Shown here piece by piece: positions 54,129-63,361 of a DNA stretch of 64,000 bases. Each line of letters opens with the position of its first letter. Position 1 is the stretch's first letter. The notes beneath the pieces were generated by a model. The model was not told the origin of the DNA. It saw only the letters and a program-made list of their open reading frames with translations, and made no database searches. A program made the translations under genes and the position numbers. This stretch comes from Clostridium_AM sp963780135 (GTDB lineage: Bacteria; Bacillota; Clostridia; Clostridiales; Clostridiaceae), in contig CAWAAR010000003.1 in the NCBI GenBank assembly GCA_963780135.1, positions 2,728,001-2,792,000 on the forward strand, read 5' to 3'.

Positions 54129-54168
54129 AAAAATTATCATAGGAAATTTTTCCTATGATAATTTTTTG
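54129..54168 (+). terminator. Strong intrinsic terminator after the hotdog genes
   Basis: An 18-bp perfect stem (54129-54146 with 54149-54166) rich in A/T with a GG/CC core and ending in T6. Confidence 0.88.
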
Positions 54169-54350
54169 CTTTAATTGAATGTTTTGTAGATATAGAGCTG
54201 TTAACAGCTAACTTTAACTTGCGATTTTTCTTAAAGCATGACAATGTTTAAAAACTTTTTATTACATTAATGTATCTTTTTGGTAAAAAAAGAACTAGAA
54301 TATAATTGAATATAATTTTAAATATATAAATAACAGAGGGAGAGTTAATT

Positions 54351-55562
54351 ATGGAAATTACATTTGAACAGTTGATAAAGTTGCCAGAATTAAAGGATTT
54401 AAAGTTAGTAAGTGGAAATAGAGGTATCTCAAAAACAGTAAAATGGGTACATGTTATGGAAACTCCAGATTTAGTAAGTTATGCAGAAAATGATGAATTA
54501 ATAATACTTACAGGTGTTGCAATTTTCAACAGTAAGGATGGATTTATTGAACTAATAAAAGGATTAATAAAAAAAGGAACAGCAGGCTTAATTGTAAACA
54601 TCGGAAAATATTTTTTGGAAGTTCCTGAGTATATAAAAAAACTGTCAAATGACAATGATTTTCCAGTGTTTGAAATTCCATGGAAAGTAAATTTGTCAGA
54701 AATTACTAAAATCATTTGTAATGATATAGTAAAAAAGTATATGGAGGAGCTTCCTTATGAGAACTTATTAATGAATATAATATTTTTTAATAAGATTAGT
54801 TATGAGGACTTTATTGAAGGACTTGAAACCTGTGGATATAATTCTTTTAGTTCATTTAGAATATGCATTGTGTCAATATGTAGATTTCAAGAATATTTAT
54901 CTTCTAAGAATATAGAAGATGAACAAAGTATACTTCATATAAAGGGAACTTTTTTAAGGGCTGTAAATAGTTCAATTTGGGATGCAAAATTTAAACCTAT
55001 AAGTTTTTTAAGAAATGAATCTGTAGTTTTCCTTATAATAAATGAAAAAGATAAGTTTGTTAATTTAAAAAAGCTTTCAGAAACTATAAGAGAAAACAGT
55101 AAAAAAAATTTTCCTGATAGTAATATAAACATAGGAATTGGAAATGTGCACACTGAATTTTCTAAAATAAAAACAAGCTATATAGAGGCAGGAAAAGCTT
55201 TAAAAGCAATAAGAGCTGAAGGAAAATTGGATGAAACTATATTTTATTCAGATATAGGTGCATATAAATTGCTTAGCGAAATAAAAAACATGAATTTATT
55301 AAAGGAATATTATGATGATACAGTAGGTATATTAGAGCAATATGATTCTCAAAATGATACTAACTTCACAAATATATTTTATGTGTTCCTAAAGAAAAAT
55401 GGAAATTATATTCAAACAGCAAAAGGATTATATCTGCATAGAAATACATTAATGTATAAAATCAACAAAATACAGGAAATTATAAAAAAGGACTTGACAG
55501 ATACGAAAGTAAGATTTGAGTTTTATATGGGGTATCTTATAAAGAATATTAATAAATTTTAA
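54351..55562 (+). CDS. PucR-family transcriptional regulator
   Basis: A 403-residue protein: N-terminal PucR domain (TFEQLIKLPELKDLKLVSGNRG split by a linker, WVHVMETPDLVSY, FPVFEIPW), a middle GGDEF-like vestigial region, and a C-terminal HTH_30 domain (NYIQTAKGLYLHRNTLMYKI). PucR-type activators control purine or amino acid catabolism genes in response to metabolites. It sits between the hotdog lyase genes and the acyl-CoA dehydrogenase gene, whose promoters share three blocks, and is the obvious candidate regulator. AGAGGGAGAG precedes the ATG. Confidence 0.9.
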   Translation: MEITFEQLIKLPELKDLKLVSGNRGISKTVKWVHVMETPDLVSYAENDELIILTGVAIFNSKDGFIELIKGLIKKGTAGLIVNIGKYFLEVPEYIKKLSNDNDFPVFEIPWKVNLSEITKIICNDIVKKYMEELPYENLLMNIIFFNKISYEDFIEGLETCGYNSFSSFRICIVSICRFQEYLSSKNIEDEQSILHIKGTFLRAVNSSIWDAKFKPISFLRNESVVFLIINEKDKFVNLKKLSETIRENSKKNFPDSNINIGIGNVHTEFSKIKTSYIEAGKALKAIRAEGKLDETIFYSDIGAYKLLSEIKNMNLLKEYYDDTVGILEQYDSQNDTNFTNIFYVFLKKNGNYIQTAKGLYLHRNTLMYKINKIQEIIKKDLTDTKVRFEFYMGYLIKNINKF

Positions 55563-55652
55563 AGTATGAAAACTTTGCAGCAAATTTTTGTGTATTGAAA
55601 ATAGTATGGAATAAATATCTATAATTTTGGTTAGTTAAACATTATTTAATTA

Positions 55653-55727
55653 ATTGGTAAAAAGCTCAAAAAATATATTCAATTAATACATATATTTACA
55701 AGTATACTGATGTTACTATATTTATGA
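55653..55727 (+). promoter_or_regulatory. Three-block conserved promoter region, copy 2 (acyl-CoA dehydrogenase)
   Basis: Same three blocks and the same spacers as 52802-52876. It ends about 99 bases before the dehydrogenase start. A 25-base fragment resembling the end of the dispersed repeat (55775-55799, ending AACTTGAT) follows, mirroring the full copy behind promoter copy 1. Confidence 0.75.
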
Positions 55728-55825
55728 AGGAAAACAATAGGAGCTTAATAGCTGAATAAATTAACATTATATAAAATCTAAATCTTAGAATAACTTGATA
55801 ATTAAATTGTATTGGAGGAATATGT

Positions 55826-56965
55826 ATGAATTTTAAATTAGAAAAAGAGCAAGAAAATTTAAGGACTATAGTAAAGGAATTTACAGAAAAAGAAATCAAA
55901 CCTATCGCTTCGGAAAGTGATAGAACTGCAAAGTTTCCAATGGATGTATTTAAAAAGATGGGAGAAATCGGTCTTTTTGGACTACCATTTCCTAAAGAAT
56001 TTGGTGGGTCAGGAGGGGATTATTTATCCTATGCACTAGCTGTTGAAGAAGTATCTAAAGCTTGTGGTGCTACAGGAATTTGTTATTCTGTAGATGTATC
56101 ATTATGTGCATCTCCAATATACATGTTTGGTACAGAATTTCAGAAGAAAAAATATTTACCTGACTTACTGACAGGCAGAAAAATTGGTGCATTTGGACTA
56201 ACAGAAGCTAATGCAGGCACAGATGCTGGTGGTGGACAAACTACAGCAGTTTTAGATGGAGATTATTATATATTAAATGGTGAAAAAAAATTCACTACTA
56301 ATGGACCAATTGCTGATACTTTTGTAGTATTTGCTATGATAGATAAAACAAAAGGTACAAAAGGCATGGCAGCATTTATAGTAGAAAAGGATTTTCCAGG
56401 ATTTTCCGCAGGAAAGCTTGAGGATAAAATGGGTATAAGAGCAGCTCAAGTATCAGAAACATTATATAAAAATTGTAGAGTTCCAAAAGAAAATTTACTT
56501 GGAAAAGAAGGGGATGGATTTAAAATAGCTATGAAGACACTTGACTGTGGAAGAATAGGAGTAGCAGCTCAAGGTCTTGGAATTGCAGAAGGGGCACTTT
56601 ATGAAACTATAAAATATGCAAAACAAAGAAAACAGTTTGGAAAGGAAATATATAAGTTTCAGGGTATATCATGGATGATGGCAGATATGGATATGAAGAT
56701 TGAACAGGCAAGAAATTTAGTGTATAAAGCAGCTTGGGAAAAAGATAATGGGATTCCATATTCAGTATCAGCAGCAAGAGCAAAGCTTGCAGCTACAGAT
56801 GCAGCAATGTATGTAACTACAGAAGGAGTTCAAATACTTGGTGGTTACGGATATATGAAGGATTATCCACTAGAAAGAATGATGAGAGATGCTAAGATAA
56901 CTCAAATTTATGAAGGGACAAACCAAGTTCAAAAAATGGTTATATCAGGAGCTATGTTTAGATAG
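55826..56965 (+). CDS. Acyl-CoA dehydrogenase (short-chain, Bcd-like)
   Basis: A 379-residue flavoenzyme. It has GATGICYSVDVSLCASPIYMF, the FAD-binding GAFGLTEANAGTDAGG, the substrate loop RKQFGKEI, and the catalytic Glu in IYEGTNQVQKM near residue 362. The family interconverts acyl-CoA and enoyl-CoA, in clostridia usually as the reductive step of fermentation with electron transfer flavoprotein. No etfAB genes are adjacent. Together with the hotdog ammonia-lyases it would reduce the enoyl-CoA made from a 3-aminoacyl-CoA. GGAGG precedes the ATG. Confidence 0.93.
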   Translation: MNFKLEKEQENLRTIVKEFTEKEIKPIASESDRTAKFPMDVFKKMGEIGLFGLPFPKEFGGSGGDYLSYALAVEEVSKACGATGICYSVDVSLCASPIYMFGTEFQKKKYLPDLLTGRKIGAFGLTEANAGTDAGGGQTTAVLDGDYYILNGEKKFTTNGPIADTFVVFAMIDKTKGTKGMAAFIVEKDFPGFSAGKLEDKMGIRAAQVSETLYKNCRVPKENLLGKEGDGFKIAMKTLDCGRIGVAAQGLGIAEGALYETIKYAKQRKQFGKEIYKFQGISWMMADMDMKIEQARNLVYKAAWEKDNGIPYSVSAARAKLAATDAAMYVTTEGVQILGGYGYMKDYPLERMMRDAKITQIYEGTNQVQKMVISGAMFR

Positions 56966-57006
56966 AAATAATTTTTGAAAACTTTGATGATTAGATATAT
57001 GGTTAG

Positions 57007-57041
57007 AAAAAACCGCTATGAAAATTATAGCGGTTTTTCTG
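57007..57041 (+). terminator. Intrinsic terminator of the acyl-CoA dehydrogenase gene
   Basis: AAAAAACCGCTAT pairs with ATAGCGGTTTTT, 7-base loop, T run. Confidence 0.92.
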
Positions 57042-57075
57042 TGTCCAATAAACAGTTTTTACAGTATTAATTTCA

Positions 57076-57132
57076 TTTATCCCATCGAATTCCTCACAGG
57101 CAAACTCCACCTGAGTCTAAGAATCACTTGAT
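57076..57132 (-). repeat. 57-bp short form of the dispersed repeat
   Basis: TTTATCCCATCGAATTCCTC to AAGAATCACTTGAT. It is nearly identical to 52721-52777 and equals the long form minus its internal 90 bases. Confidence 0.88.
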
Positions 57133-57443
57133 TATCACATCATATAGGATTTCTATATTCTGCAAATCTGTTCTATCACTTTGATATTGTTTTTTAAAAT
57201 TATATTTGAGATAATGGAAAAAAATCTCTTGCTAAGTTTTCACAAAAATCGTAAAATTATGACATAATGTTAAATTGAATAAAATTATATATAGAAAGCA
57301 ACTATTATGTAAGATTAAAATGTTACACAGTAAAAAATATGACGAATAGATGAGTGAAGAAAATACTATCTATATTAACCTAATGATTATGTTGTTATAA
57401 TTGATAAAAAATTAAATCATAAATAATTAAAGGGGTGAATGTT

Positions 57444-59428
57444 ATGAAAAAACAAAGTTCGTTGCAATTCAAGGCAATTCTTATGATATCTTTTGTTTTT
57501 GTTTTCTTAATAAGTGCTGTTACAGCCATAAGTTATAGTAATTCAAAAAAGTAATATTATCTTATTTGGAAAGTTCAGGAAAGCAAACAATTACTATTCA
57601 TTCACAAAATTTATCTTCATGGATAAAGTCAAGGTTGTCTCAAGTAGAAGTAATTGCAAATACTGAACTAGTATCTAGTATGAACTATAATCAAATAATT
57701 CCATATTTTCAGCGAGAACAGAAAAATTATAATGGAGTTTTTAATAGTCTTGGAATAGGTGGTACTAATGGAAAGTTAATTTTACAAAATAATGTGGTTA
57801 TTGATATAAGTACTGAAAGCACTTTCCCTTCGGTTATGCAAGGTAAAGAAATTATATCAAATCCATTTCAAGATAAACAAAATGCTAATGATTGGATCAT
57901 ATCCATGGAGTGTCCTGTAAAAGATGTTAAAAATAATAATGTTATTGGAGTTGTAAGTGGAGCTTCCCTTGTTTCCACAGTATTTAAAGAAAATACAAAT
58001 TTTCATCTTGGAAAAACAGATAAAGTTTATATACTTAATAAAGATGGTACTGTTCTATTTCACCCAGATAACAAATTAATTAATAGTGAAAACTTTTTAA
58101 AAAGTTCTAATAATAAATATTCTGATTTAATCAAGCAAGCCCTTCTAACAGACAGCTTTTCTGGAGAATTTAAAGATAATAATGAAACAAAAATGCTCTT
58201 TTCATCACATGTAGCTGGAACTGATTGGTATATGTTTTTAGAAGTTCCTACTAGTGAATATATGAGTAGTGTACATTCATTGCTATATTCAACAAGTATT
58301 GTTACTGTTTTTGCCATAATTTTATTAGTTGTAATGTTATTTAGCTTATTAAGGTGGTTTTTTAATAAGATTTTAAACGTATCACTGATTGCTGAAAAAG
58401 TAGCTAATGGAGATCTAGTAAGTTATTTACCAGAAACATCGGATGAATTGGGGAAATTTAATGTTACTTTTAATAAAATGATAGAGAATTTAAAAGGAAT
58501 TATAATAAAATTAAGGAATGTTTCAAATGTTGTTATGGATTCTTCTAAAAATTATAAAGATGTTAGTTTTCAAGTTATTGAAGGTGGTAAAAATGTTCAA
58601 GAAAGTATCGAAAATTTAGCATTAGGAGCTAAAATAACAGCAAAAGAAATTTCTAATATTAATACATATATAAGCAGTATGGAAGAGCAATCAAAAGAAT
58701 TGGTAGAAATAAGTATGAATATTGATGTTATGATATTGGAAACAAAAGATAAGACAGCAAGTGGTTCAAAAAATTTAAATTCAGCAGTGGAATTATTAAC
58801 CAATATGAAGGAGAGTATACTAGCTTCTAGTAAAGTTATAACAAAGCTATCCGAAAGATCTAAAACCATTGCAAATATAACAACAGTAATAGCATCCATA
58901 TCTGAACAAACAAATTTATTAGCTCTAAATGCAAGTATTGAAGCAGCACGAGCTGGTGAAAATGGTAAAGGATTTTCTGTTGTGGCAGAAGAAATTAGAA
59001 AATTAGCTGAAGAATCTTCTAGTTCCACACAAGATATTTCAAAAGAAATATTACAAATTCAAGAGCAAGTATCAGAAGCAGTAACAACTATGAAGGAAAG
59101 TATAAAATATATGGAATCGGGTACAAGCTCTATGGGAAATATTTCAATTGCATTTGTGGAAATAGAAGATAAGATAGGAAAAGTTAAAGATGTTAGCTCA
59201 AATGTATCTGAAATTGCAAAAATGCTTCTAAATCAAAATAAAAATATTCATGAAGCTATTTCAAATACATCTGAAATAAGTGAAGAAGCTGCTGCTAATA
59301 CAGCATGTGCTGAAGAAATAGTAAAAAATCAAGAAAAAATGTTTTTAGAACTTAAAACTGCATCAAAACATTTGGAAGAAATATCATTAGTATTATCTAC
59401 TGAAATTTCTAAGTTTAAAATAGACTAA
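57444..59428 (+). pseudogene. Methyl-accepting chemotaxis protein, frameshifted at an A6 run near the N-terminus
   Basis: The frame from ATG 57444 (AGGGGTG upstream) gives a basic N-terminus and first membrane helix but stops at 57552-57554. One extra A in the run at 57545-57550 joins it to the long frame ending at 59428, giving SNSKKVILSYLESSG. The full protein would be about 660 residues: a Cache-type extracellular domain, second helix (VTVFAIILLVVMLFSLL), HAMP, and a signalling domain with ISEQTNLLALNASIEAARAGE. Only this single lesion is visible, so it may be a sequencing indel or phase-variable switch. The last codons and stop lie in a 31-bp repeat. Confidence 0.85.
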
Positions 59429-59447
59429 CATCTTTGACTTGTTATTT
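59417..59447 (+). repeat. 31-bp direct repeat, copy 2
   Basis: Identical to 3798-3828. The first 12 bases encode the last codons and stop of the chemoreceptor gene. Confidence 0.85.
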
Positions 59448-59553
59448 CATGTACCTAAATTTAATTACAATAAAGAGTATTTAATTTTTGTAAAATGTAT
59501 CCTATAGAGTAGACAAATAAAAAGTTTACCTATAGGGTATTTCTATTTGAATT

Positions 59554-59620
59554 CTAATACCATCAGCTTCTATAAGTGTGTTGGTATAAGCACTGCTATG
59601 CACCTTAATTCTAAAGAGCT
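59554..59620 (-). repeat. Degenerate copy of the dispersed repeat
   Basis: CTAATACCATCAGCTTC, TATAAGTGTGTTGGTATAAG, CACTGCTATGCACC and TTCTAAAGAGCTT follow the order of the second hairpin and part of the first in copy B (15269-15415). The rest of 59448-59784 holds no recognisable gene; a 7-3-7 dyad (59724-59740, CTTTGAT arms) containing TATAAT lies just before the next gene and may be its promoter. Confidence 0.55.
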
Positions 59621-59784
59621 TTATTATGATTAAGTAAACGCATTTTAAATAAAAAAATGAGATTCAAAGGCATTAAGTTTTGAAGATGACTGAATTATAT
59701 GTGACATACAGTTGTCAAGTATACTTTGATATAATCAAAGAGTTACGTTCATCATAATTAAAAATAAGTAGTAAGGAGAAAAAA

Positions 59785-60678
59785 ATGGACTATATTCCTG
59801 CAAAAACAATAATTTCAAAGTATATTAAAGAAAATTCATGGTTTGGTATTAACTATAATATGAATATTTATAAAGGATGTTGTCATGGATGCATTTATTG
59901 TGATTCACGAAGTGAATGTTATGGTATAAAAGATTTCGATAAGGTACGAGCAAAAGAAAATGCTGTGGAGATTATAAATAAAGAATTAAAGAGCAAAAGG
60001 AAAACTGGAGTTATTGGAACAGGTGCAATGAGCGATCCTTACAATCCTTTTGAAAAAGACTTAATGCTTACCCGTAAAGCATTGGAGCAAATAGATGCTT
60101 TTAATTTTGGAATCGCTATAGCCACTAAAAGCAATCTCATAGAAAGGGATATTGATATTTTAAAAAAAATCAAAAAGCATTCCCCAGTACTTGTAAAGAT
60201 AACTATTACTACATTTGAAGATGAACTATGTAAAAAAATTGAACCCAAAGTTTGTGAATCTTCTAAAAGATTTGAAACTATAAAAAAGCTTTCAGATAAC
60301 GGCATATTTACAGGAATATTGCTTATGCCAATTTTACCATTTATAAATGATAGCCCAAGTAATATTATAAATATAGTAAGAAAAGCTTCTAAGTGTGGTG
60401 CAAAGTTTATTTTTGCATATGGTATGGGGGTAACTCTTAGGCAAAATCAAAGAGATTATTTTTATAATGAATTAATAAGGTTATTTCCTGATGAAAATTT
60501 AGTGGAGAGATACAATACTATGTTTAAGAATAATTATGAGTGCTCCTCACCTAACTTGAAAAACTTATGGGGAATATTTAAAAATGAATGCGATAAATTA
60601 GGAATACTATATAATATGAAAGATATAATATCAGCTTATAAATCTTCTTATAAGCATGAACAGATAAGTTGGTTTTAG
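59785..60678 (+). CDS. Radical SAM protein, SplB-like
   Basis: A 297-residue protein with the cluster motif CCHGCIYC (Cys 32, 36, 39, plus an extra Cys 33), GVIGTGAMSDPYNPFEKD and IAIATKSNLIERD, the same order as in spore photoproduct lyase relatives. It is a different subfamily from the protein at 23291 (about the same length, few identical stretches). A related group is widespread in clostridia, with no established substrate. AAGGAGAA precedes the ATG. It appears monocistronic. Confidence 0.87.
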   Translation: MDYIPAKTIISKYIKENSWFGINYNMNIYKGCCHGCIYCDSRSECYGIKDFDKVRAKENAVEIINKELKSKRKTGVIGTGAMSDPYNPFEKDLMLTRKALEQIDAFNFGIAIATKSNLIERDIDILKKIKKHSPVLVKITITTFEDELCKKIEPKVCESSKRFETIKKLSDNGIFTGILLMPILPFINDSPSNIINIVRKASKCGAKFIFAYGMGVTLRQNQRDYFYNELIRLFPDENLVERYNTMFKNNYECSSPNLKNLWGIFKNECDKLGILYNMKDIISAYKSSYKHEQISWF

Positions 60679-60981
60679 AAATATAATAAATATATATAGG
60701 AAGTTAAGCTTCAAAGATCACCTTAATATTGGTAGAATAAAATTAATTTTTCTTGTGGGTTAAAGTAAGGATTAATAAAATATATGTTGAATTATGACTA
60801 TATCTGATGTAAAATATATTTTATAATTAGCTGATTGTGACAAATTATTCAATAATCTTTAAAAGAAATATTAAAAGCCAAACTTATCCTAAAATTAATA
60901 TCTGGTACTTATCGCTTTTAAAAGTAATAGGTATAGGATTCTATTGAGTTGGATAAAATATTTAAGAAAAGGTGATTATTT

Positions 60982-61125
60982 ATGAGCGAAGAAGAGAAAA
61001 GAATAAGGATAGCTGAAATTATGCAAGGACTAGAAAATATAAAAGATATGGTGACTATCGATCAATATAAAGATTATGAAGTGGAAGTAAAGAGAAAGAT
61101 TAACAATATAAAAAATTACATATAG
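60982..61125 (+). CDS. Small charged helical protein, 47 residues
   Basis: A short frame beginning MSEEEKRIRIAEIMQGLENI, preceded by AAAAGGTGAT at a good distance. It is composed almost entirely of charged and helical residues, with no Cys and no membrane segment. It resembles Spo0E-like or other small regulatory peptides in size only; the SQELD motif is absent. Function unknown. The 300 bases before it (60679-60981) show no other gene. Confidence 0.55.
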   Translation: MSEEEKRIRIAEIMQGLENIKDMVTIDQYKDYEVEVKRKINNIKNYI

Positions 61126-61341
61126 TCAAATATCTATAAATTTAATATTCACAAATAGCTGAAAGTCTATATTCTTAATTTAAGAGTATAGGCTTTATTA
61201 ATTATAGTGCATTACATTTTAAAAATTATAAGACAAACAATATTATTAGATCACAATTTTAATGGAAAATGGCATAATTGAAGTTTATAATATATAATGA
61301 AAATATTATAATATATGAATAAGTGAGAAAGGAAAATAAAC

Positions 61342-61539
61342 ATGAATGAGTTTGACAAAATTAAGGAGTGTCCAATATGTGGAGGGAAAGAATTTGGTGA
61401 AGGCAAATTGTCAGGATATACTAAAATGATGCCAATAAATAAAATAATATCTAATGGATCAGATATGACTGCAGATATTTGTTTGAATTGTGGGCATATA
61501 GTTTCAATGAAAGTTTTAAAACCTGAAAAATTTAAATAG
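61342..61539 (+). CDS. Small zinc-ribbon protein
   Basis: A 65-residue protein with two Cys pairs, ECPICGGKEF near the N-terminus and DICLNCGHIVSM near the C-terminus, forming a four-Cys zinc ribbon. The segment between contains a Lys/Met-rich loop. No enzymatic domain is present. AAAGGAAAATAAAC precedes the ATG. It lies 57 bases upstream of plsY in the same direction. Confidence 0.8.
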   Translation: MNEFDKIKECPICGGKEFGEGKLSGYTKMMPINKIISNGSDMTADICLNCGHIVSMKVLKPEKFK

Positions 61540-61596
61540 AAAAAGACAATATTTCTATAAGAGTATAATAAATTACATATGCTAGAGGTGGATTAA

Positions 61597-62190
61597 ATGA
61601 TTATTATATTAACTGCAATAATTTCCTTCTTTTGTGGATCAATCCCAACAGGATACTTGATTACTAAGAAAATGTACGGAATTGACATTAGAACAAAGGG
61701 TAGTGGAAATATAGGATCAACAAACGTAAAAAGAATAGCTGGAAAAAAAGCATCAATTATTACTCAAATATTAGATATAACTAAGGGTGTTGTTCCTGTG
61801 ATTTTAGGAATGTGTTTGGCAAATAGTATAAAATTACCAGTTTCAACCAATGCTTATCTTTCTATTATTGCAATATCAGTAATTTTAGGCCACAATTATA
61901 CACCGTTTCTTATTTTCAAAGGGGGAAAAGGTGTAAATACTACAATTGGAGCTTTTATATTGATTGCTCCGGTTTCAATATTATCAGGAGTGGCAGTTTA
62001 TTTCATATTGCGTATGTTTACAAGTATAGTATCTATTAGATCTATTCTTTTGGGTATGACAATACCTATAGTATGCATCATTATGAAATTGCCTGTTCCC
62101 ATAATATATGCTGGTATAGCAGCTGCTATTTTAATAGTGTTTAGGCATAAGTCTAATCTAATAAGGCTTATAAATAAAGAAGAAAAATAA
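61597..62190 (+). CDS. plsY: Glycerol-3-phosphate acyltransferase PlsY
   Basis: A 197-residue integral membrane enzyme with five helices. The three conserved loops are present: GSIPTGYLI, KGSGNIGSTNVKR and GHNYTPFLIFKGGKGVNT. PlsY transfers an acyl group from acyl phosphate to glycerol 3-phosphate, the first step of phospholipid synthesis. Isolated plsY paralogues are common in clostridia. AGAGGTGG precedes the ATG. It follows the zinc-ribbon gene and ends at a terminator. Confidence 0.94.
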   Translation: MIIILTAIISFFCGSIPTGYLITKKMYGIDIRTKGSGNIGSTNVKRIAGKKASIITQILDITKGVVPVILGMCLANSIKLPVSTNAYLSIIAISVILGHNYTPFLIFKGGKGVNTTIGAFILIAPVSILSGVAVYFILRMFTSIVSIRSILLGMTIPIVCIIMKLPVPIIYAGIAAAILIVFRHKSNLIRLINKEEK

Positions 62191-62202
62191 TATAAATATA
62201 TA

Positions 62203-62256
62203 GAAGTAAGTTAAATGTTATAAATTTTCAGTAGCATTTAGCTTACTTTTATTTTT
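62203..62256 (+). terminator. Intrinsic terminator of plsY
   Basis: A 14-bp stem, AAGTAAGTTAAATG with CATTTAGCTTACTT (one G-U pair), followed by TTATTTTTA. Confidence 0.85.
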
Positions 62257-62480
62257 AAGTTATTTATTAATATATGTTTTGGTGCAACTTAACTTAAAGG
62301 TATAAAAAAATTGAAATAATTAGAATTAAATAGGAAAAAATGTTAAAACTTATGCTATAATAAAGTTAATTATCGCAAGTTAGCAGGACTTTATGCCTCT
62401 TATCCATTCTGTAATAAAAAAACATATCCAAATAAAAAATACTAAAAATAGATGAATTCAATAAAATTGGAGGGACTTGT

Positions 62481-63140
62481 ATGATTAAAAATATTAGTAT
62501 TAAGGAAAATCCAACTTCAATCTATAATAAAATAAGGATATCAAGTGATTTTTATAGAACATTTAAGGATAAACAGGAGAAAAAAATAGGCAAAAGAGAA
62601 TATGAGAATAAATTCAAAAGCGATGATTTAGATGCTTCAGAGAATACTAGTGAGCTAGCGTATATAATGGATATAGAAGATTTATCACGGGAAATAACTA
62701 AAAACCTTTTGTCTCAAGCAGAAGGTACTAGAAAATATGCAGATTTAAACAATACTGATATATCTGAAAATGTTGAAATGAAAAAGAATATTTTTCCACC
62801 AATAACTGCACCAGATTCTGTTAAAAGTGTATGGAAAGAAGTAACTTCAAAAATGACTAGTTCAGAAGTTATTATGGCAAAAATATCACTGTACAGTGCG
62901 CAGATTGCAGCAAATATACATTCTATACCTAATGGTAAATCTAGAATCATATCGCCAGGAGAACCTGGATACAAAAGTGCTTTTGGAAACAGTGCAGCTG
63001 ACTATCATAATACATTAAATTACATGGTAAACTATTTAAGCAATTCTTCAGATGAAAACAATAATTCAAATAGCAAACTTATCCATTTTCAATTAAAGGT
63101 TTTAAATAAATTTTTGAATAATATATCAAGTGATTCTTAG
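62481..63140 (+). CDS. Unknown 219-residue protein whose C-terminus runs into a dispersed repeat
   Basis: The start at 62481 has GGAGGGAC nine bases upstream. The protein has no signal peptide or membrane helix. Residues 1-90 are charged (Lys/Asp/Glu-rich), a helical part follows with SSEVIMAKISLYSAQIAANI, and a stretch RIISPGEPGYKSAF and an Asn/Ser-rich tail end the chain. The last residues (SSDS) and the stop codon are encoded by the first bases of the repeat at 63125. I do not recognise the family. It could be a full-length protein or one truncated by the repeat. Confidence 0.7.
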   Translation: MIKNISIKENPTSIYNKIRISSDFYRTFKDKQEKKIGKREYENKFKSDDLDASENTSELAYIMDIEDLSREITKNLLSQAEGTRKYADLNNTDISENVEMKKNIFPPITAPDSVKSVWKEVTSKMTSSEVIMAKISLYSAQIAANIHSIPNGKSRIISPGEPGYKSAFGNSAADYHNTLNYMVNYLSNSSDENNNSNSKLIHFQLKVLNKFLNNISSDS

Positions 63141-63272
63141 ACTCAGGTGGAGTTTGCCTGTGAGGAATACGATCGTAATCTGAGTCTTAGAAGAACTTAT
63201 CCAGGCGAGTAGCATTGCTAATACTCCACTTGAAGAAAATGTGGGTATTAGCAATGGCAGTGATTGGATAAA
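63125..63272 (+). repeat. Dispersed repeat, long form, reference copy (forward)
   Basis: Starts ATCAAGTGATTCTTAG and ends GTGATTGGATAAA. Hairpin 1: TTCTTAGACTCAG with CTGAGTCTTAGAA. Hairpin 2: TTATCCA...TGGATAA enclosing a perfect GCATTGCTAATAC/GTATTAGCAATG(G) stem. This copy has the best-preserved second hairpin. It begins inside the 3' end of a coding region. Confidence 0.9.
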
Positions 63273-63361
63273 GTTGTCTTTATTTGCTTTTAAATGAGTA
63301 CTGCAAACTAGACAATTGTTTAGCATAATCTTTATAATTCTAATAAAATAAAGGAGAAATA

